Below are positions 24,614-33,373 of a DNA stretch of 64,000 bases, one piece after another. The position numbers and the translations under genes are program-made. The stretch's first letter is position 1. Each line of letters starts with the position of its first letter. Origin of the DNA: Hylemonella gracilis str. Niagara R. GTDB lineage: Bacteria; Pseudomonadota; Gammaproteobacteria; Burkholderiales; Burkholderiaceae_C. Location of the stretch: the NCBI RefSeq assembly GCF_000600295.1, contig NZ_JEMG01000001.1:1157062-1221061 (forward strand), written 5' to 3'. Below the pieces are notes generated by a model. That model did not search any database. It was not told the origin of the DNA and saw only the letters and a list, made by a program, of their open reading frames with translations.

Positions 24614-25177
24614 TTGACCGAGCAGAAGACCGTTCTGCAACTGGCGCAGGCGTTGTCCGGCCAGTGGACTGTGCCCTTGCTGCTGGCGATGGCGCCGGCG
24701 CGCGGGCGTTTCTCGCCCTTGCAGAAAGCGCTGGGCATCACGCCCGCGCGCCTCAGCGACAACCTCTGGCGTCTGGAAGCCAACGGCCTGCTGGTCCGAC
24801 TCTCGCCCCAGGAGCGCCGCCACCCGGCCCTGCCGGAGTACGTGCTGACCGAAGAAGGGCAGCGCGTGCGCGAGGCCGCTCAGGCGCTGCAGCTGACGGA
24901 GCAACGCCTGGGCCTGGGGCGCCTTTCGGCCCAGGCCTGGAACATGCCGCTGCTGCTGGCCCTGCACTATGGGAACGAGCGTTTCCAGCAGATCGGCAAG
25001 GCGCTGGACCCCGTGACGCCCCGCATGCTGTCCGCCCGGCTGGACTCGTTCCAGCAGCTCGGTGCCATCCAGCGGGAGCTGGAGCCCGAACCGCGCCCGA
25101 CCTTTTTGTACCACCTGCAGGCCATGGCCCGTGCACCCGTTGGCCAGTTCGCGCTGGATCTGGAGTCACTGGCCTGA
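24614..25177 (+). CDS. Tandem HxlR-type winged-helix regulator
   Basis: 187 residues from TTG 24614; an in-frame stop at 24593 and the lack of any nearby ATG force this start. Two copies of the HxlR fold are visible. The first has LSGQWTVPLLLAM, LQKALGITPARLSDNLWRLEANGLL and a PEYVLTEEG wing. The second has AQAWNMPLLLALHYG, FQQIGKALDPVTPRMLSARLDSFQQLGAI. HxlR proteins normally have one domain and dimerise, so this looks like a fused dimer. It probably controls the VOC gene upstream. Confidence 0.8.
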   Translation: MTEQKTVLQLAQALSGQWTVPLLLAMAPARGRFSPLQKALGITPARLSDNLWRLEANGLLVRLSPQERRHPALPEYVLTEEGQRVREAAQALQLTEQRLGLGRLSAQAWNMPLLLALHYGNERFQQIGKALDPVTPRMLSARLDSFQQLGAIQRELEPEPRPTFLYHLQAMARAPVGQFALDLESLA

Positions 25178-25334
25178 TTGCTTCGGCGCGCGTGGCGTGG
25201 ACGCTCCGATGGCGCCAATACGCATCCCCAGGCGGGGCTGCTTCACGTCCTGCCACGGCCTGTTCGAGCGCTGGCGATAATCCCCACCATTCCTTTTCGT
25301 TTCTTTCCCGTTCGGCCACAGGCCCAAGCAGCGC

Positions 25335-25718
25335 ATGTCCACCTTCACCAAAACCATTCTCTACACCGACACCGATGGCCGCGCGCGTTTCCGCGAAGAA
25401 AGCGTGCCGCTCACGCAGGGCACGCCGCAGTCCATGTTGTCCGAGGTTTACGCCAGTGGCGGTTACCAGCTGCGCATGAGCCCCGTGGGCTTTCGCAGCA
25501 GCTTCCATTGCACGGGCGCGCCGCAATGGTGCTTCATCCTCGGCGGGCAGATGGAGATCGGCCTGCAGGACGGCAGCTCGCGCATCTTCAAGCCGGGTGA
25601 GCATTTCTATTCGGCCGACCTGCTGCCCGCAGGCGCGACCTTTGACGACAAGGTGCACGGGCACTGGAGCCGCCAGGTGGGCGACCAGCCGCTGTACACG
25701 CTGTTCGTGCGGGGATGA
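25335..25718 (+). CDS. Cupin-fold hypothetical protein
   Basis: 127 residues. The cupin core is FHCTGAPQWCFILGGQMEIGLQDGSSRIFKPGEHFYSADLLP, which matches the G(X)5HxH...G(X)5PxG pattern loosely; only part of the metal-binding His set is kept. No signal peptide or extra domain is seen. It lies between the HxlR gene and a convergent LysR gene. Function is not known. Confidence 0.8.
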   Translation: MSTFTKTILYTDTDGRARFREESVPLTQGTPQSMLSEVYASGGYQLRMSPVGFRSSFHCTGAPQWCFILGGQMEIGLQDGSSRIFKPGEHFYSADLLPAGATFDDKVHGHWSRQVGDQPLYTLFVRG

Positions 25719-25756
25719 CACCCAGCGGCGCCGACGCCAGGAGCGCCGCAGGCGGT

Positions 25757-26662
25757 TCAGGCGCGGGCGCGGGGCTTCGTGGTCGTTGCGGCCTGGGTCG
25801 CCTGCGCCGCGCATTGCTGCATTTCCCGCTGCACCCAGGACGCGAAGCGTTGGCGTTTGGGGTCTTCCGCCAGAGGGCGCGAGGACAGCAGGCAGTAGTG
25901 CGAGCCATCCTGCACGAAGCCCTGCGGCGCGACCAGGTTCTTGCCACTCAGCTCATCCTGGACCATGAAGAATGAGGCCATCGCCACACCCTGTCCGGCC
26001 AGGGCGGCCTGGATGCAGAGGTAGAAATGTTCGTACTGAATCCGGCCGCTTTCCCACGGAGCCGAGCCGGAACTGCGCAGCCAGGTCTTCCAGGCGGAGG
26101 CGCGGCTTTGGGTGTGCAGGCAAGGCAGCGTCTGCCAGGAACGGGCTTGCGCCTTGGAACAGACGGGGCCAATCCACTCCTCGCACAGCGTGAGGGCATG
26201 CACATCACCTTCCCATTTGAAATCATCCCGGCGCAGGGCCAGATCCACGCCGGACTTGTGCACATCGATCGGCCCGCCTGCGGCCGACAGATGGAGCCGG
26301 ATGTCGGGATGCGCCTGCTGGAAAGCCGGCAAGCGGGGAATCAGCCACTTCATCGCGATGGTGGGTTCGCATGACAGCACCAGCACATCGTCATGCGCCC
26401 GTTGCCGCAGCCGTTGCACCACGCTGTCCAGCTGCTCAAAGACCGAGGCCGTGGTTCCCTGGAGCGCGCGCCCCGCATCCGTGAGAAAAACAGCACGATT
26501 GCGGCGTTCGAACAAGGGCAGGCCCAGGTTCTCCTCGAGCTGGCGGATTTGCCGACTGACTGCGCCATGCGTGACATGCAGCTGCTCAGCAGCCTTGACG
26601 AAGCTGCCGGCCTTGGCCGCAGCGTCGAAAACGCGCAAGGCGCTCAAGGAGGGGAGTTGCAT
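25757..26662 (-). CDS. LysR family regulator (GcvA type)
   Basis: 301 residues. GcvA-group signatures are LPSLSALRVFDAAAKAGSFVKAAEQLHVTHGAVSRQIRQLE, LPLFERRNRAVFLTDAG, and the effector domain with CEPTIAMKWLIPRLPAF, DVHKSGVDLALRRDD, then HFYLCIQAALAGQGVAM. It is divergent from the dioxygenase-exporter pair (26762) with a 99-bp AT-rich spacer, so it is the likely regulator of that pair. The C-terminal tail is Ala/Thr/Arg-rich. Confidence 0.92.
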   Translation of the reverse strand: MQLPSLSALRVFDAAAKAGSFVKAAEQLHVTHGAVSRQIRQLEENLGLPLFERRNRAVFLTDAGRALQGTTASVFEQLDSVVQRLRQRAHDDVLVLSCEPTIAMKWLIPRLPAFQQAHPDIRLHLSAAGGPIDVHKSGVDLALRRDDFKWEGDVHALTLCEEWIGPVCSKAQARSWQTLPCLHTQSRASAWKTWLRSSGSAPWESGRIQYEHFYLCIQAALAGQGVAMASFFMVQDELSGKNLVAPQGFVQDGSHYCLLSSRPLAEDPKRQRFASWVQREMQQCAAQATQAATTTKPRARA

Positions 26663-26761
26663 GAATGCCGTGATCGGTGAGAAAAATTCACAGGATGCGG
26701 TGACTATAAATCGATTTTCCCGAGCGACGAAAGCGGGAAGAATTCACGACAAGGCAGATGC

Positions 26762-27520
26762 ATGAATCACGATCATTCACCGATGGAACCCCTATTGAAT
26801 TCCGCTGAAGTCCTGGCGGAGCAGGGTTACGTCCTCTTGCCCGCCGATGCGGCCGAACCGCTGCTGCGTGGCGTCAACGCTTATTCGCCGCAAGACTGGC
26901 GCTTGTTCCAGGCCAGCTGGGACCGTTTGGAGCGCGACCGTTACATGGCCGATGGCGGCACTTATCGTTATCGACGTCATGGCACCTTCAGCGCGCCACC
27001 TTCCGGCCGTTCAATCCGGCAGGAGCCTCACCAGCCGCACTACCAGAGCCTGGCCTACAACCGCCTGAACGGGGGCATCGCGCGGCACTTCGCGCCGCTC
27101 GAAACCGAGGTCGCACAGGGCCCGGTGCTGAATGCCGTGCTGTCGTTCTGTGCTGATCTGTTCGGCCGTCTTGCGCCGTCTCTGGCCTGGCACATCGAGG
27201 TTCACCAGTTCCGCATCGACGCCAGTGGGAGCATCGCCAAGCCCACGCCCGAGGGTGTCCATCGGGATGGGGTGAACTTCGTTTTCATGATGCTGGTCCA
27301 GCGGCTGAACGTCCGTGGTGGCGAGACCCGTATCCACGATCAGGCAGGTCGTCCGCTGGTTGATCACACACTGTCCGCACCCATGGACACGGCCATCGTC
27401 AATGACGAGCGCGTGCTGCATGGCGTGACCCCCATCGCGCCGCTGGACGCGAGCCTCCCGGCCTGCCGCGATGTGCTGGTCGTCACTTTTACCGGGAAAC
27501 CCCCGCAAGACCATGACTGA
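26762..27520 (+). CDS. 2-oxoglutarate/Fe(II) dioxygenase, PF10014 (isoleucine dioxygenase-like) type
   Basis: 252 residues. The iron triad is visible: His167 and Asp169 in EGVHRDGVNFVF and His220 in NDERVLHGVTPI, with RGGETRI before the distal strand. The overall layout (YRYRRHGTF, WHIEVHQFRI near 143-150) matches the 2OG-Fe_Oxy_2 family, whose characterised members hydroxylate or sulfoxidise free L-amino acids such as isoleucine and methionine. An amino-acid exporter gene overlaps its 3' end by 8 bp and a LysR gene is divergent. A free amino acid substrate is therefore likely but not shown. Confidence 0.85.
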   Translation: MNHDHSPMEPLLNSAEVLAEQGYVLLPADAAEPLLRGVNAYSPQDWRLFQASWDRLERDRYMADGGTYRYRRHGTFSAPPSGRSIRQEPHQPHYQSLAYNRLNGGIARHFAPLETEVAQGPVLNAVLSFCADLFGRLAPSLAWHIEVHQFRIDASGSIAKPTPEGVHRDGVNFVFMMLVQRLNVRGGETRIHDQAGRPLVDHTLSAPMDTAIVNDERVLHGVTPIAPLDASLPACRDVLVVTFTGKPPQDHD

Positions 27521-28133
27521 GCTGCTGTCCGTCGCCCTCATCACCGTTCTCGCCGTGGTCAGCCCCGGGCCCGACTTCGCCATGGTCACGCGCAACAGCT
27601 TTGCTCATGGGCGCAAGGCGGGTTTGCTGGCTTCGCTGGGAATTGCCTTGGGCGTGCAAGTGCACGTTTTTTATACCGTGTTCGGCATCGCCATCGTCAT
27701 CGCCCATACGCCGCTGGCCTTCGCGTTCATGAAGTATGCGGGCGCTGCCTATCTGATCTATGTCGGTTTCAAGTCTTACACGAACAAGACGCCCATGTCG
27801 CTCTCGTTGGAGCAGGCCGCCGATGCCTGGAGCCCGTGGGCAGCTCTGCGCTCAGGGTTCCTGACCAATGCGCTGAATCCCAAGACGATGTTGTTTGTCG
27901 TCAGCACCTACACGCAGGTGGTGCGTCCGGAAAGCTCCTTGGGCTTGAATCTCGCTTATGGATTTTTCATGTCGTTCGCGCATTGGGCCTGGTTCAGCCT
28001 GGTCGCCGTGTTCTTCTCATCGGATGGGCTGCGCCGGATTCTGCTCGGCCAGCAAAAAGCCGTGGACCGGGTGATCGGCGGGGCGCTGATGGGGCTGGGG
28101 TTGTCACTGGCCTTCACGGCAGTCAAGTTGTAA
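27513..28133 (+). CDS. LysE/RhtB family amino-acid exporter
   Basis: 206 residues with six membrane helices. LysE signatures are LAVVSPGPDFAMVTRNSFAHGRKAGLLASLGIALG and the central GFLTNALNPKTMLFVVS. The ATG at 27513 lies inside the end of the dioxygenase gene (8-bp overlap), so translation is coupled. It probably exports the amino acid or hydroxylated product of the neighbouring dioxygenase. Confidence 0.93.
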   Translation: MTELLSVALITVLAVVSPGPDFAMVTRNSFAHGRKAGLLASLGIALGVQVHVFYTVFGIAIVIAHTPLAFAFMKYAGAAYLIYVGFKSYTNKTPMSLSLEQAADAWSPWAALRSGFLTNALNPKTMLFVVSTYTQVVRPESSLGLNLAYGFFMSFAHWAWFSLVAVFFSSDGLRRILLGQQKAVDRVIGGALMGLGLSLAFTAVKL

Positions 28134-28205
28134 ATACTCGGAATCGCAGCGTTCAAGCGACTGAGTGAGACATTTAAATCAGCCGGAATCTGATCAATGG
28201 ATGTT

Positions 28206-28219
28206 TTGCTTATAAGCAA
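28206..28219. promoter_or_regulatory. 14-bp palindrome upstream of the tauD-like gene
   Basis: TTGCTTATAAGCAA is a perfect palindrome in an AT-rich stretch 74 bp before the dioxygenase start. It is a good candidate for a regulator or promoter site of the dioxygenase-ABC operon. Which protein binds it is unknown; no regulator gene is next to it. Confidence 0.5.
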
Positions 28220-28292
28220 GCAATTTTTAATTCGTTCCCAATGAGATTCCGCATGCCTACAGTGCGAGCCTTCATCGCATTGCAGTCACGCC

Positions 28293-29210
28293 ATGAGTCT
28301 CTCCGCCGCTTTGGATCGGCCAGCCGCCACGGCGGTGCCGACCTCTCCGATTGAAATCCGTCCCTTGACCGCGGGTCAGGGGCGCGGTCGGCTGGGCGCC
28401 GAGGTGCTGGGCCTGGATCTGTCTCGGCCGCTGTCGGACAGCGACTTTCGCCGCATCCACCAGGCGCACCTGGACCACCATGTGCTGGTCTTCCGGGATC
28501 TGCGCATCACGCCCGCGCAGCAGGTCGAATTCAGCCGCCGCTTCGGGCCGCTGCAGATCCATGTGCTGCACCAGTTCGCGCTGGCCGGGCACCCGGAGAT
28601 CCTGATCGTCTCCAACATCAAGGAGAACGGCCAACCTATCGGCCTGGGCGACGCCGGGCATTACTGGCACTCGGACTTGTCCTACGTCGAGAAGCCCAGC
28701 CTGGGCTCCATGCTGCACGCGCAGGAACTGCCGGCCGAAGGTGGCGACACGCTGTTCGCCGATCAGCATGCGGCTTATGACGCGTTGCCGGAAAAGACGA
28801 AACAGCGCATCGCGCATCTCCGCGCCGAGCATTCCTACCTCTGCAAGTACGAGGAACTGCGCGCGCGCAGCCCCTGGCGGCCCAAGCTCACGCCCGAGCA
28901 GATCGCCAAGGTGCCGCCCCACGTCCACCCTGTGGTGCGCACGCACCCGGAAACAGGTCGCAAGGCGCTGTTCGTCAGCGAGCATTTCACGACCCGCATC
29001 GTCGGCCTGCCCGAAGACGAAAGCCGCGCGCTGCTCGATGAACTCTTCGCGCACAGCACCCGCGACGAATTCGTTTACCGCCACCGCTGGCAAGCCCACG
29101 ATATGGTGTTCTGGGACAACCGTTCCGTCATGCACCTGGCCGCAGGCACGCCCGAGCACCTGCGCCGCAAGCTATACCGTAGCACCATCGAAGGCGACGC
29201 TGTTTTCTGA
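28293..29210 (+). CDS. TauD/TfdA family 2-oxoglutarate dioxygenase
   Basis: 305 residues. The iron-binding motif is WHSDLSY (His126, Asp128) and the distal ligand is His281 in NRSVMHLAAG, with Arg residues (LRRKLYR, 291-296) expected to hold 2-oxoglutarate. The family oxidises taurine, alkylsulfonates, sulfate esters, 2,4-D and related acids. It is followed directly by a sulfonate-type importer, so a sulfur compound or related organic acid is the likely substrate; the sequence resembles generic TauD paralogues rather than TauD itself. Confidence 0.9.
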   Translation: MSLSAALDRPAATAVPTSPIEIRPLTAGQGRGRLGAEVLGLDLSRPLSDSDFRRIHQAHLDHHVLVFRDLRITPAQQVEFSRRFGPLQIHVLHQFALAGHPEILIVSNIKENGQPIGLGDAGHYWHSDLSYVEKPSLGSMLHAQELPAEGGDTLFADQHAAYDALPEKTKQRIAHLRAEHSYLCKYEELRARSPWRPKLTPEQIAKVPPHVHPVVRTHPETGRKALFVSEHFTTRIVGLPEDESRALLDELFAHSTRDEFVYRHRWQAHDMVFWDNRSVMHLAAGTPEHLRRKLYRSTIEGDAVF

Positions 29211-29251
29211 TGCCACAGTTTTTTGATTCCACAAACTCCACCAGCAAGAAC

Positions 29252-30262
29252 ATGAAGCACCTCTTCCGCACCTCCCTTTCTTTGTTGACGGGTCTCGGCC
29301 TGCTGCTCGGCGCAACGGCCGCGCAAGCCGAAGGCAAGATCCGCGTCGCCCAGCAGTTCGGTATTGCCTACCTGATCCTGGACGTGGTGCAAGACCAGAA
29401 GCTGATCGAGAAGCACGGCAAGGCCCAGGGCCTGGACATCCAGGTCGAGTGGGCGCAGATTTCGGGCGCCACCGCCATGAACGAGGCCTTGCTGGCCGGT
29501 TCGCTGGACGTGGTGTCGGCCGGCGTGCCGCCCATGCTCACACTGTGGGACCGTACCAAGGGCAAACAGAACGTCAAGGCCGTGGCCGCCCTGGGATCGC
29601 TGCCCAACTACCTGATCACCACCAACCCGAACATCAAGAAGCTGGCCGACTTCGGCGAGAAGGACCGCATCGCGGTGCCCGCCGCCGGCACGGGTTTCCA
29701 GTCACGGACCTTGCAGATCGAGACGGCCAAGCTCTTTGGCAAGGACAACGCCAAGAAGTACGACGCCATTTCGGTCAGCTTGCCGCACCCGGATGCCACG
29801 GCGGCGTTGATCGCGGGCGGCACGGAAATCAATGCGCACTTCTCCAGCGCGCCCTTCTATTACCAAGCTCTGGCGGGCAACCCCAAGGTGCGCAAGGTGC
29901 TGTCCAGCTACGACATCCTGGGTGGTCCCGCCACCTTCAACGTGCTGTACAGCACGCAGAAGTTCCACGACGAGAACCCCAAGACCTACAAAGCTTTCTA
30001 CGCCGCGGTGCGTGAAGCGGCGGAGTTCGTCCGCAAGGACAAAGCTGCCGCCGCCGACATCTTCATCCGTGTGCAGAAGTCCAAGCTGGACCCGGCGCTG
30101 GTGAAGAAGATCATCGAGGACCCTGAGAACGACTTCAGCGCCAACCCCCAGAACACCTACATCTACGCTGACAAGCTGCACGCCATCGACGTGCTCAAGA
30201 ATAAGGCAACGTCCTGGAAGGAGTATTTCTTCGAGGAAGCTTGGGCCCATCCGGGCAGCTGA
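29252..30262 (+). CDS. ABC transporter substrate-binding protein, SsuA/TauA type
   Basis: 336 residues from ATG 29252, chosen because it gives a clean signal peptide (MKHLFRTSLSLLTGLGLLLG...AQA). An ATG at 29210 overlapping the previous stop is the alternative. The NMT1-like fold shows RVAQQFGIAYLILDVVQ, GATAMNEALLAGSLDVVSAGVPPML, RIAVPAAGTGFQSRTLQIE and AALIAGGTEINAHFSSAPFYYQAL. It should deliver an aliphatic sulfonate or similar anion to the permease and ATPase encoded downstream. Confidence 0.9.
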   Translation: MKHLFRTSLSLLTGLGLLLGATAAQAEGKIRVAQQFGIAYLILDVVQDQKLIEKHGKAQGLDIQVEWAQISGATAMNEALLAGSLDVVSAGVPPMLTLWDRTKGKQNVKAVAALGSLPNYLITTNPNIKKLADFGEKDRIAVPAAGTGFQSRTLQIETAKLFGKDNAKKYDAISVSLPHPDATAALIAGGTEINAHFSSAPFYYQALAGNPKVRKVLSSYDILGGPATFNVLYSTQKFHDENPKTYKAFYAAVREAAEFVRKDKAAAADIFIRVQKSKLDPALVKKIIEDPENDFSANPQNTYIYADKLHAIDVLKNKATSWKEYFFEEAWAHPGS

Positions 30263-30286
30263 GTGGACATCGGTCGAGGCCCGGAC

Positions 30287-31138
30287 ATGACTGCTGTGAC
30301 ACCCCTGCATCCCTCTCCCTTGCTCGCGGTCGATGGCGTGAGCCTCGAGTACCGCACCCCGGGCCGTGTCGTGCGCGCCACGCACCGCGTGAGCTTCGAC
30401 GTGCACGCTGCCGATCGTTTTGTGCTGCTCGGGGCCTCGGGCTGCGGCAAGTCCACGCTGCTCAAGGCGGTGGCGGGTTTCATCGCGCCGGTGGAGGGAG
30501 AGATACGCCTGGATGACCAGGTCGTGCGGGGGCCGGGCCCGGACCGCATCGTCGTCTTCCAGGAGTTCGACCAGTTGCCGCCCTGGAAGACCGTGCGGCA
30601 GAACGTGATGTTCCCGCTGCTCGCGGCGCGCAAGCTGGGCCGCAAGGAAGCCGCTGAGCGCGCCGCGCACTACCTGGACAAGGTGGGCCTGTCGGCTTTC
30701 GCCGACGTGTATCCGCATCAACTCTCTGGCGGCATGAAGCAGCGCGTCGCGATCGCCCGCGCGCTGGCCATGCAGCCGCGCGTGCTGCTGATGGACGAGC
30801 CCTTTGCCGCACTCGACGCGCTGACCCGCCGCAAGATGCAGGAGGAACTGCTGGCGCTGTGGGACGGCCATGCCGCGGATGGTGGTCGCTTCACCCTGCT
30901 GTTCGTGACGCACTCGATTGAAGAGGCGCTGGTTGTGGGCAATCGCATCGGCCTGCTGTCGCCGCACCCGGGGCGCATGCGGGCTGAAATCAACAGCCAC
31001 CAGTTTGACCTGCATAGCGCTGGCAGCCCGGAGTTCCAGGCCACGGCCCAACGCATCCACGGCCTGTTGTTCGAGGCGCCGGTGGGTGAGGGTGAGGCAC
31101 CCGGACAGACCGGCGCCGAGACCCGGAGGTACGCATGA
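30287..31138 (+). CDS. ABC transporter ATP-binding protein, SsuB/TauB type
   Basis: 283 residues from ATG 30287 (a GTG at 30263 is in frame). Walker A GASGCGKST, Q-loop FQEFDQLPPW, signature LSGGMKQR, Walker B VLLMDEPFAALDA and the H-loop FVTHSIEEAL are all intact. It is the energy-coupling subunit of the importer and overlaps the permease gene by 4 bp. Confidence 0.93.
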   Translation: MTAVTPLHPSPLLAVDGVSLEYRTPGRVVRATHRVSFDVHAADRFVLLGASGCGKSTLLKAVAGFIAPVEGEIRLDDQVVRGPGPDRIVVFQEFDQLPPWKTVRQNVMFPLLAARKLGRKEAAERAAHYLDKVGLSAFADVYPHQLSGGMKQRVAIARALAMQPRVLLMDEPFAALDALTRRKMQEELLALWDGHAADGGRFTLLFVTHSIEEALVVGNRIGLLSPHPGRMRAEINSHQFDLHSAGSPEFQATAQRIHGLLFEAPVGEGEAPGQTGAETRRYA

Positions 31139-32058
31139 GCACGCTGTCTGCCACGCCCTCGTCTTCGTCCTTGCCATCGGCCTTGCCGCAGCCCCCCGTG
31201 CGTCCCGAGTACGAGCGCGCGCTCGAGCCTCTGAACGCGGTCTCGGTCGAGCGTGAACTGTCCTGGCCCCAGCGTCTGTGGGGACAGGGCTGGCTGCGCA
31301 AGAGTGTCATCCTGCTGCTGCTGGCCCTGCTCTGGGAAGGCGTGGCACGCTGGCAGGACAATGAGCTGCTGCTGCCCACCTTCTTGCAGACCGCGCGTGC
31401 GCTGATCGATGGTTTGGCCAGCGGCGAGTTGCTGGTGAAGCTGCGCATTTCCTTGGCCGTTCTGCTGCAAGGCTACGCCATTGGAGTGATCGCGGCGCTC
31501 GCCCTCACCACGCTCGCGGTGTCCACGCGCATCGGGCGCGACCTGCTGAGCACGTTGACCTCGATGTTCAACCCCTTGCCCGCCATTGCGCTGCTGCCGC
31601 TGGCCCTGCTGTGGTTTGGCCTGGGGCAGCCGAGCCTGGTCTTCGTGCTCGTGCATTCCGTGCTCTGGCCCCTGGCGCTCAATACCTATGCGGGGTTTCA
31701 GAGCGTGCCCGAAACCCTGCGCATGACCGGGCGCAACTACGGCTTGCATCAGCAGTGGCTAGGTTTGCGCTACGTGTTGCAGATCCTGTTGCCCGCGGCC
31801 TTGCCGGCCATCCTGTCGGGTCTGAAGATCGGCTGGGCCTTCGCCTGGCGCACATTGATCGCTGCGGAGTTGGTGTTCGGCGCGTCCTCGGGCAAGGGCG
31901 GCCTGGGCTGGTACATCTTCCAGAACCGCAACGAGCTCTACACCGACAAGGTCTTCGCAGGCCTGGCCATGGTGATCCTCATCGGCCTGCTGGTGGAAGG
32001 CCTGGGCTTCCAGACGCTGGAGCGCTTGACGGTACGGCGGTGGGGCATGCAGCGCTGA
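31135..32058 (+). CDS. ABC transporter permease, SsuC/TauC type
   Basis: 307 residues with a long cytoplasmic N-terminus (about 55 residues) and six membrane helices. The EAA loop region is ETLRMTGRNYGLHQQWLGLRYVLQILLPAALPAILSGLKIG. LPAIALLPLALLWFGLGQPS is typical of sulfonate/taurine permeases. Last gene of the operon that begins with the TauD-like dioxygenase. Confidence 0.92.
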   Translation: MSTLSATPSSSSLPSALPQPPVRPEYERALEPLNAVSVERELSWPQRLWGQGWLRKSVILLLLALLWEGVARWQDNELLLPTFLQTARALIDGLASGELLVKLRISLAVLLQGYAIGVIAALALTTLAVSTRIGRDLLSTLTSMFNPLPAIALLPLALLWFGLGQPSLVFVLVHSVLWPLALNTYAGFQSVPETLRMTGRNYGLHQQWLGLRYVLQILLPAALPAILSGLKIGWAFAWRTLIAAELVFGASSGKGGLGWYIFQNRNELYTDKVFAGLAMVILIGLLVEGLGFQTLERLTVRRWGMQR

Positions 32059-32176
32059 CGGGGAGCGCTGCTGGCGGGGCCTCGTGCGCCCACTTCGGCT
32101 ACGATGCCCTTCGCGTCGTGCCAGCAACCAGCACACTCCCCCGCATGTTCCACTACTCTGACACAGGCCGCCACTG

Positions 32177-33316
32177 ATGAATACCGCTGCCCTCCAGCGC
32201 CTGAGCGCGACCTTCGAGGCTGCCATCACCGCGCGCCGCCTGCCCGGCGCGGTGCTGTACATCTCGCATCGAGGCGAGGCGCGCTGCTTCCAGGCGCTGG
32301 GCTGGCAGGACGCGGTGACCGGCCAGCCCATGCGGGAGGACTCGATCTTCCGCATCTACTCGATGACCAAGCCCATCGTGTCCCTCGCGGCGCTGATGCT
32401 GGTGGAGGAAGGCCGGCTGATGTTGAGCGACCCCGTGGCCCGTTACCTGCCTGAATTCGGCACGCTGAAAGTGGCCGTGCAGCAGGGCGACACCTTGCAG
32501 CTCGAGCCCACTGTGCGGGGCATGACTGTGCAGGACCTGCTGCGCCACACTTCCGGCCTGACTTACGAATTCCTGGGCGATGACCCAGTCCAGCGGCTTT
32601 ACCGCGAGGCGGACGTCGCGTCCCGTGCACGCAGCAACCGCGACATGTGCCGGCTGCTGGCCACCCTGCCGCTGGCGCGGCAGCCGGGCGCCGCGTGGCT
32701 GTACAGCCGCTCCACCGACGTGCTGGGCGCGGTGTTGGAAGTGGTGAGTGGGCGCACGCTGGGCGAGCTGCTGGGCCAGCGCATCTTCGAGCCTCTGGGC
32801 CTGCGCGACACCGGTTTTCACGTGCCGCCCGAGAAACAGCAGCGCATCGCCCAGGCCTTCGCCACCGACCCCGACAGTGGCGCGACGGTGAACCTGATTG
32901 ATGTGCGCGAACCGCCCGCCGGCGAGTCGGGTGGCGGCGGATTGGTCTCCACCGCAGCGGACTACGCGCGCTTTCTGCAGCTCATGCTCAACGGTGGCCA
33001 ATTGGAGGGGGTGCGATTGGTGTCGCGCCAGACCCTCGCGTGGATGACCGCCGACCATCTGGGGAGCATCGGCATCGAGGGTGACTTGTTGGCGCCAGGC
33101 CATGGTTTCGGACTCGGCGTGGCGGTGCGCACCGCGCCGGGCCTGGCTCCCACGCCGGGATCGGTGGGCATGTACCACTGGAGTGGCATCGGTGGCACGA
33201 CCTTCTTCGTCGACCCGCAGGAAGACCTGTTTGTCATCCTGCTCACGCAGGCGCCGGGGCAGCGGATCTATTACCGCAACCTCTTGCGCAGCATGGTGTA
33301 CGCGGCGCTGGAGTGA
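32177..33316 (+). CDS. Serine hydrolase, class C beta-lactamase fold (EstB-like esterase)
   Basis: 379 residues. The catalytic SxxK is SMTK (about residues 57-60), the Tyr motif is LYSRSTDVLG, and the KTG equivalent is HWSGIGGTTFF. No signal peptide is present, so the protein is probably cytoplasmic, unlike true AmpC enzymes. HTSGLTYEF and GGGLVSTAADYARFLQ are typical of the EstB/LovD-like esterase group. It likely hydrolyses esters; beta-lactam hydrolysis is not expected. Monocistronic. Confidence 0.9.
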   Translation: MNTAALQRLSATFEAAITARRLPGAVLYISHRGEARCFQALGWQDAVTGQPMREDSIFRIYSMTKPIVSLAALMLVEEGRLMLSDPVARYLPEFGTLKVAVQQGDTLQLEPTVRGMTVQDLLRHTSGLTYEFLGDDPVQRLYREADVASRARSNRDMCRLLATLPLARQPGAAWLYSRSTDVLGAVLEVVSGRTLGELLGQRIFEPLGLRDTGFHVPPEKQQRIAQAFATDPDSGATVNLIDVREPPAGESGGGGLVSTAADYARFLQLMLNGGQLEGVRLVSRQTLAWMTADHLGSIGIEGDLLAPGHGFGLGVAVRTAPGLAPTPGSVGMYHWSGIGGTTFFVDPQEDLFVILLTQAPGQRIYYRNLLRSMVYAALE

Positions 33317-33373
33317 GTGGCCCCTGGCCCTGGGGCCGGCGCGCCACCATCCTCAGGTGGCAACGGCACCGCG

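Noticed and set aside
27513-27520. Frameshift between the dioxygenase and the exporter
   Set aside because: The 8-bp overlap is an ordinary translational coupling; both proteins have complete ends.
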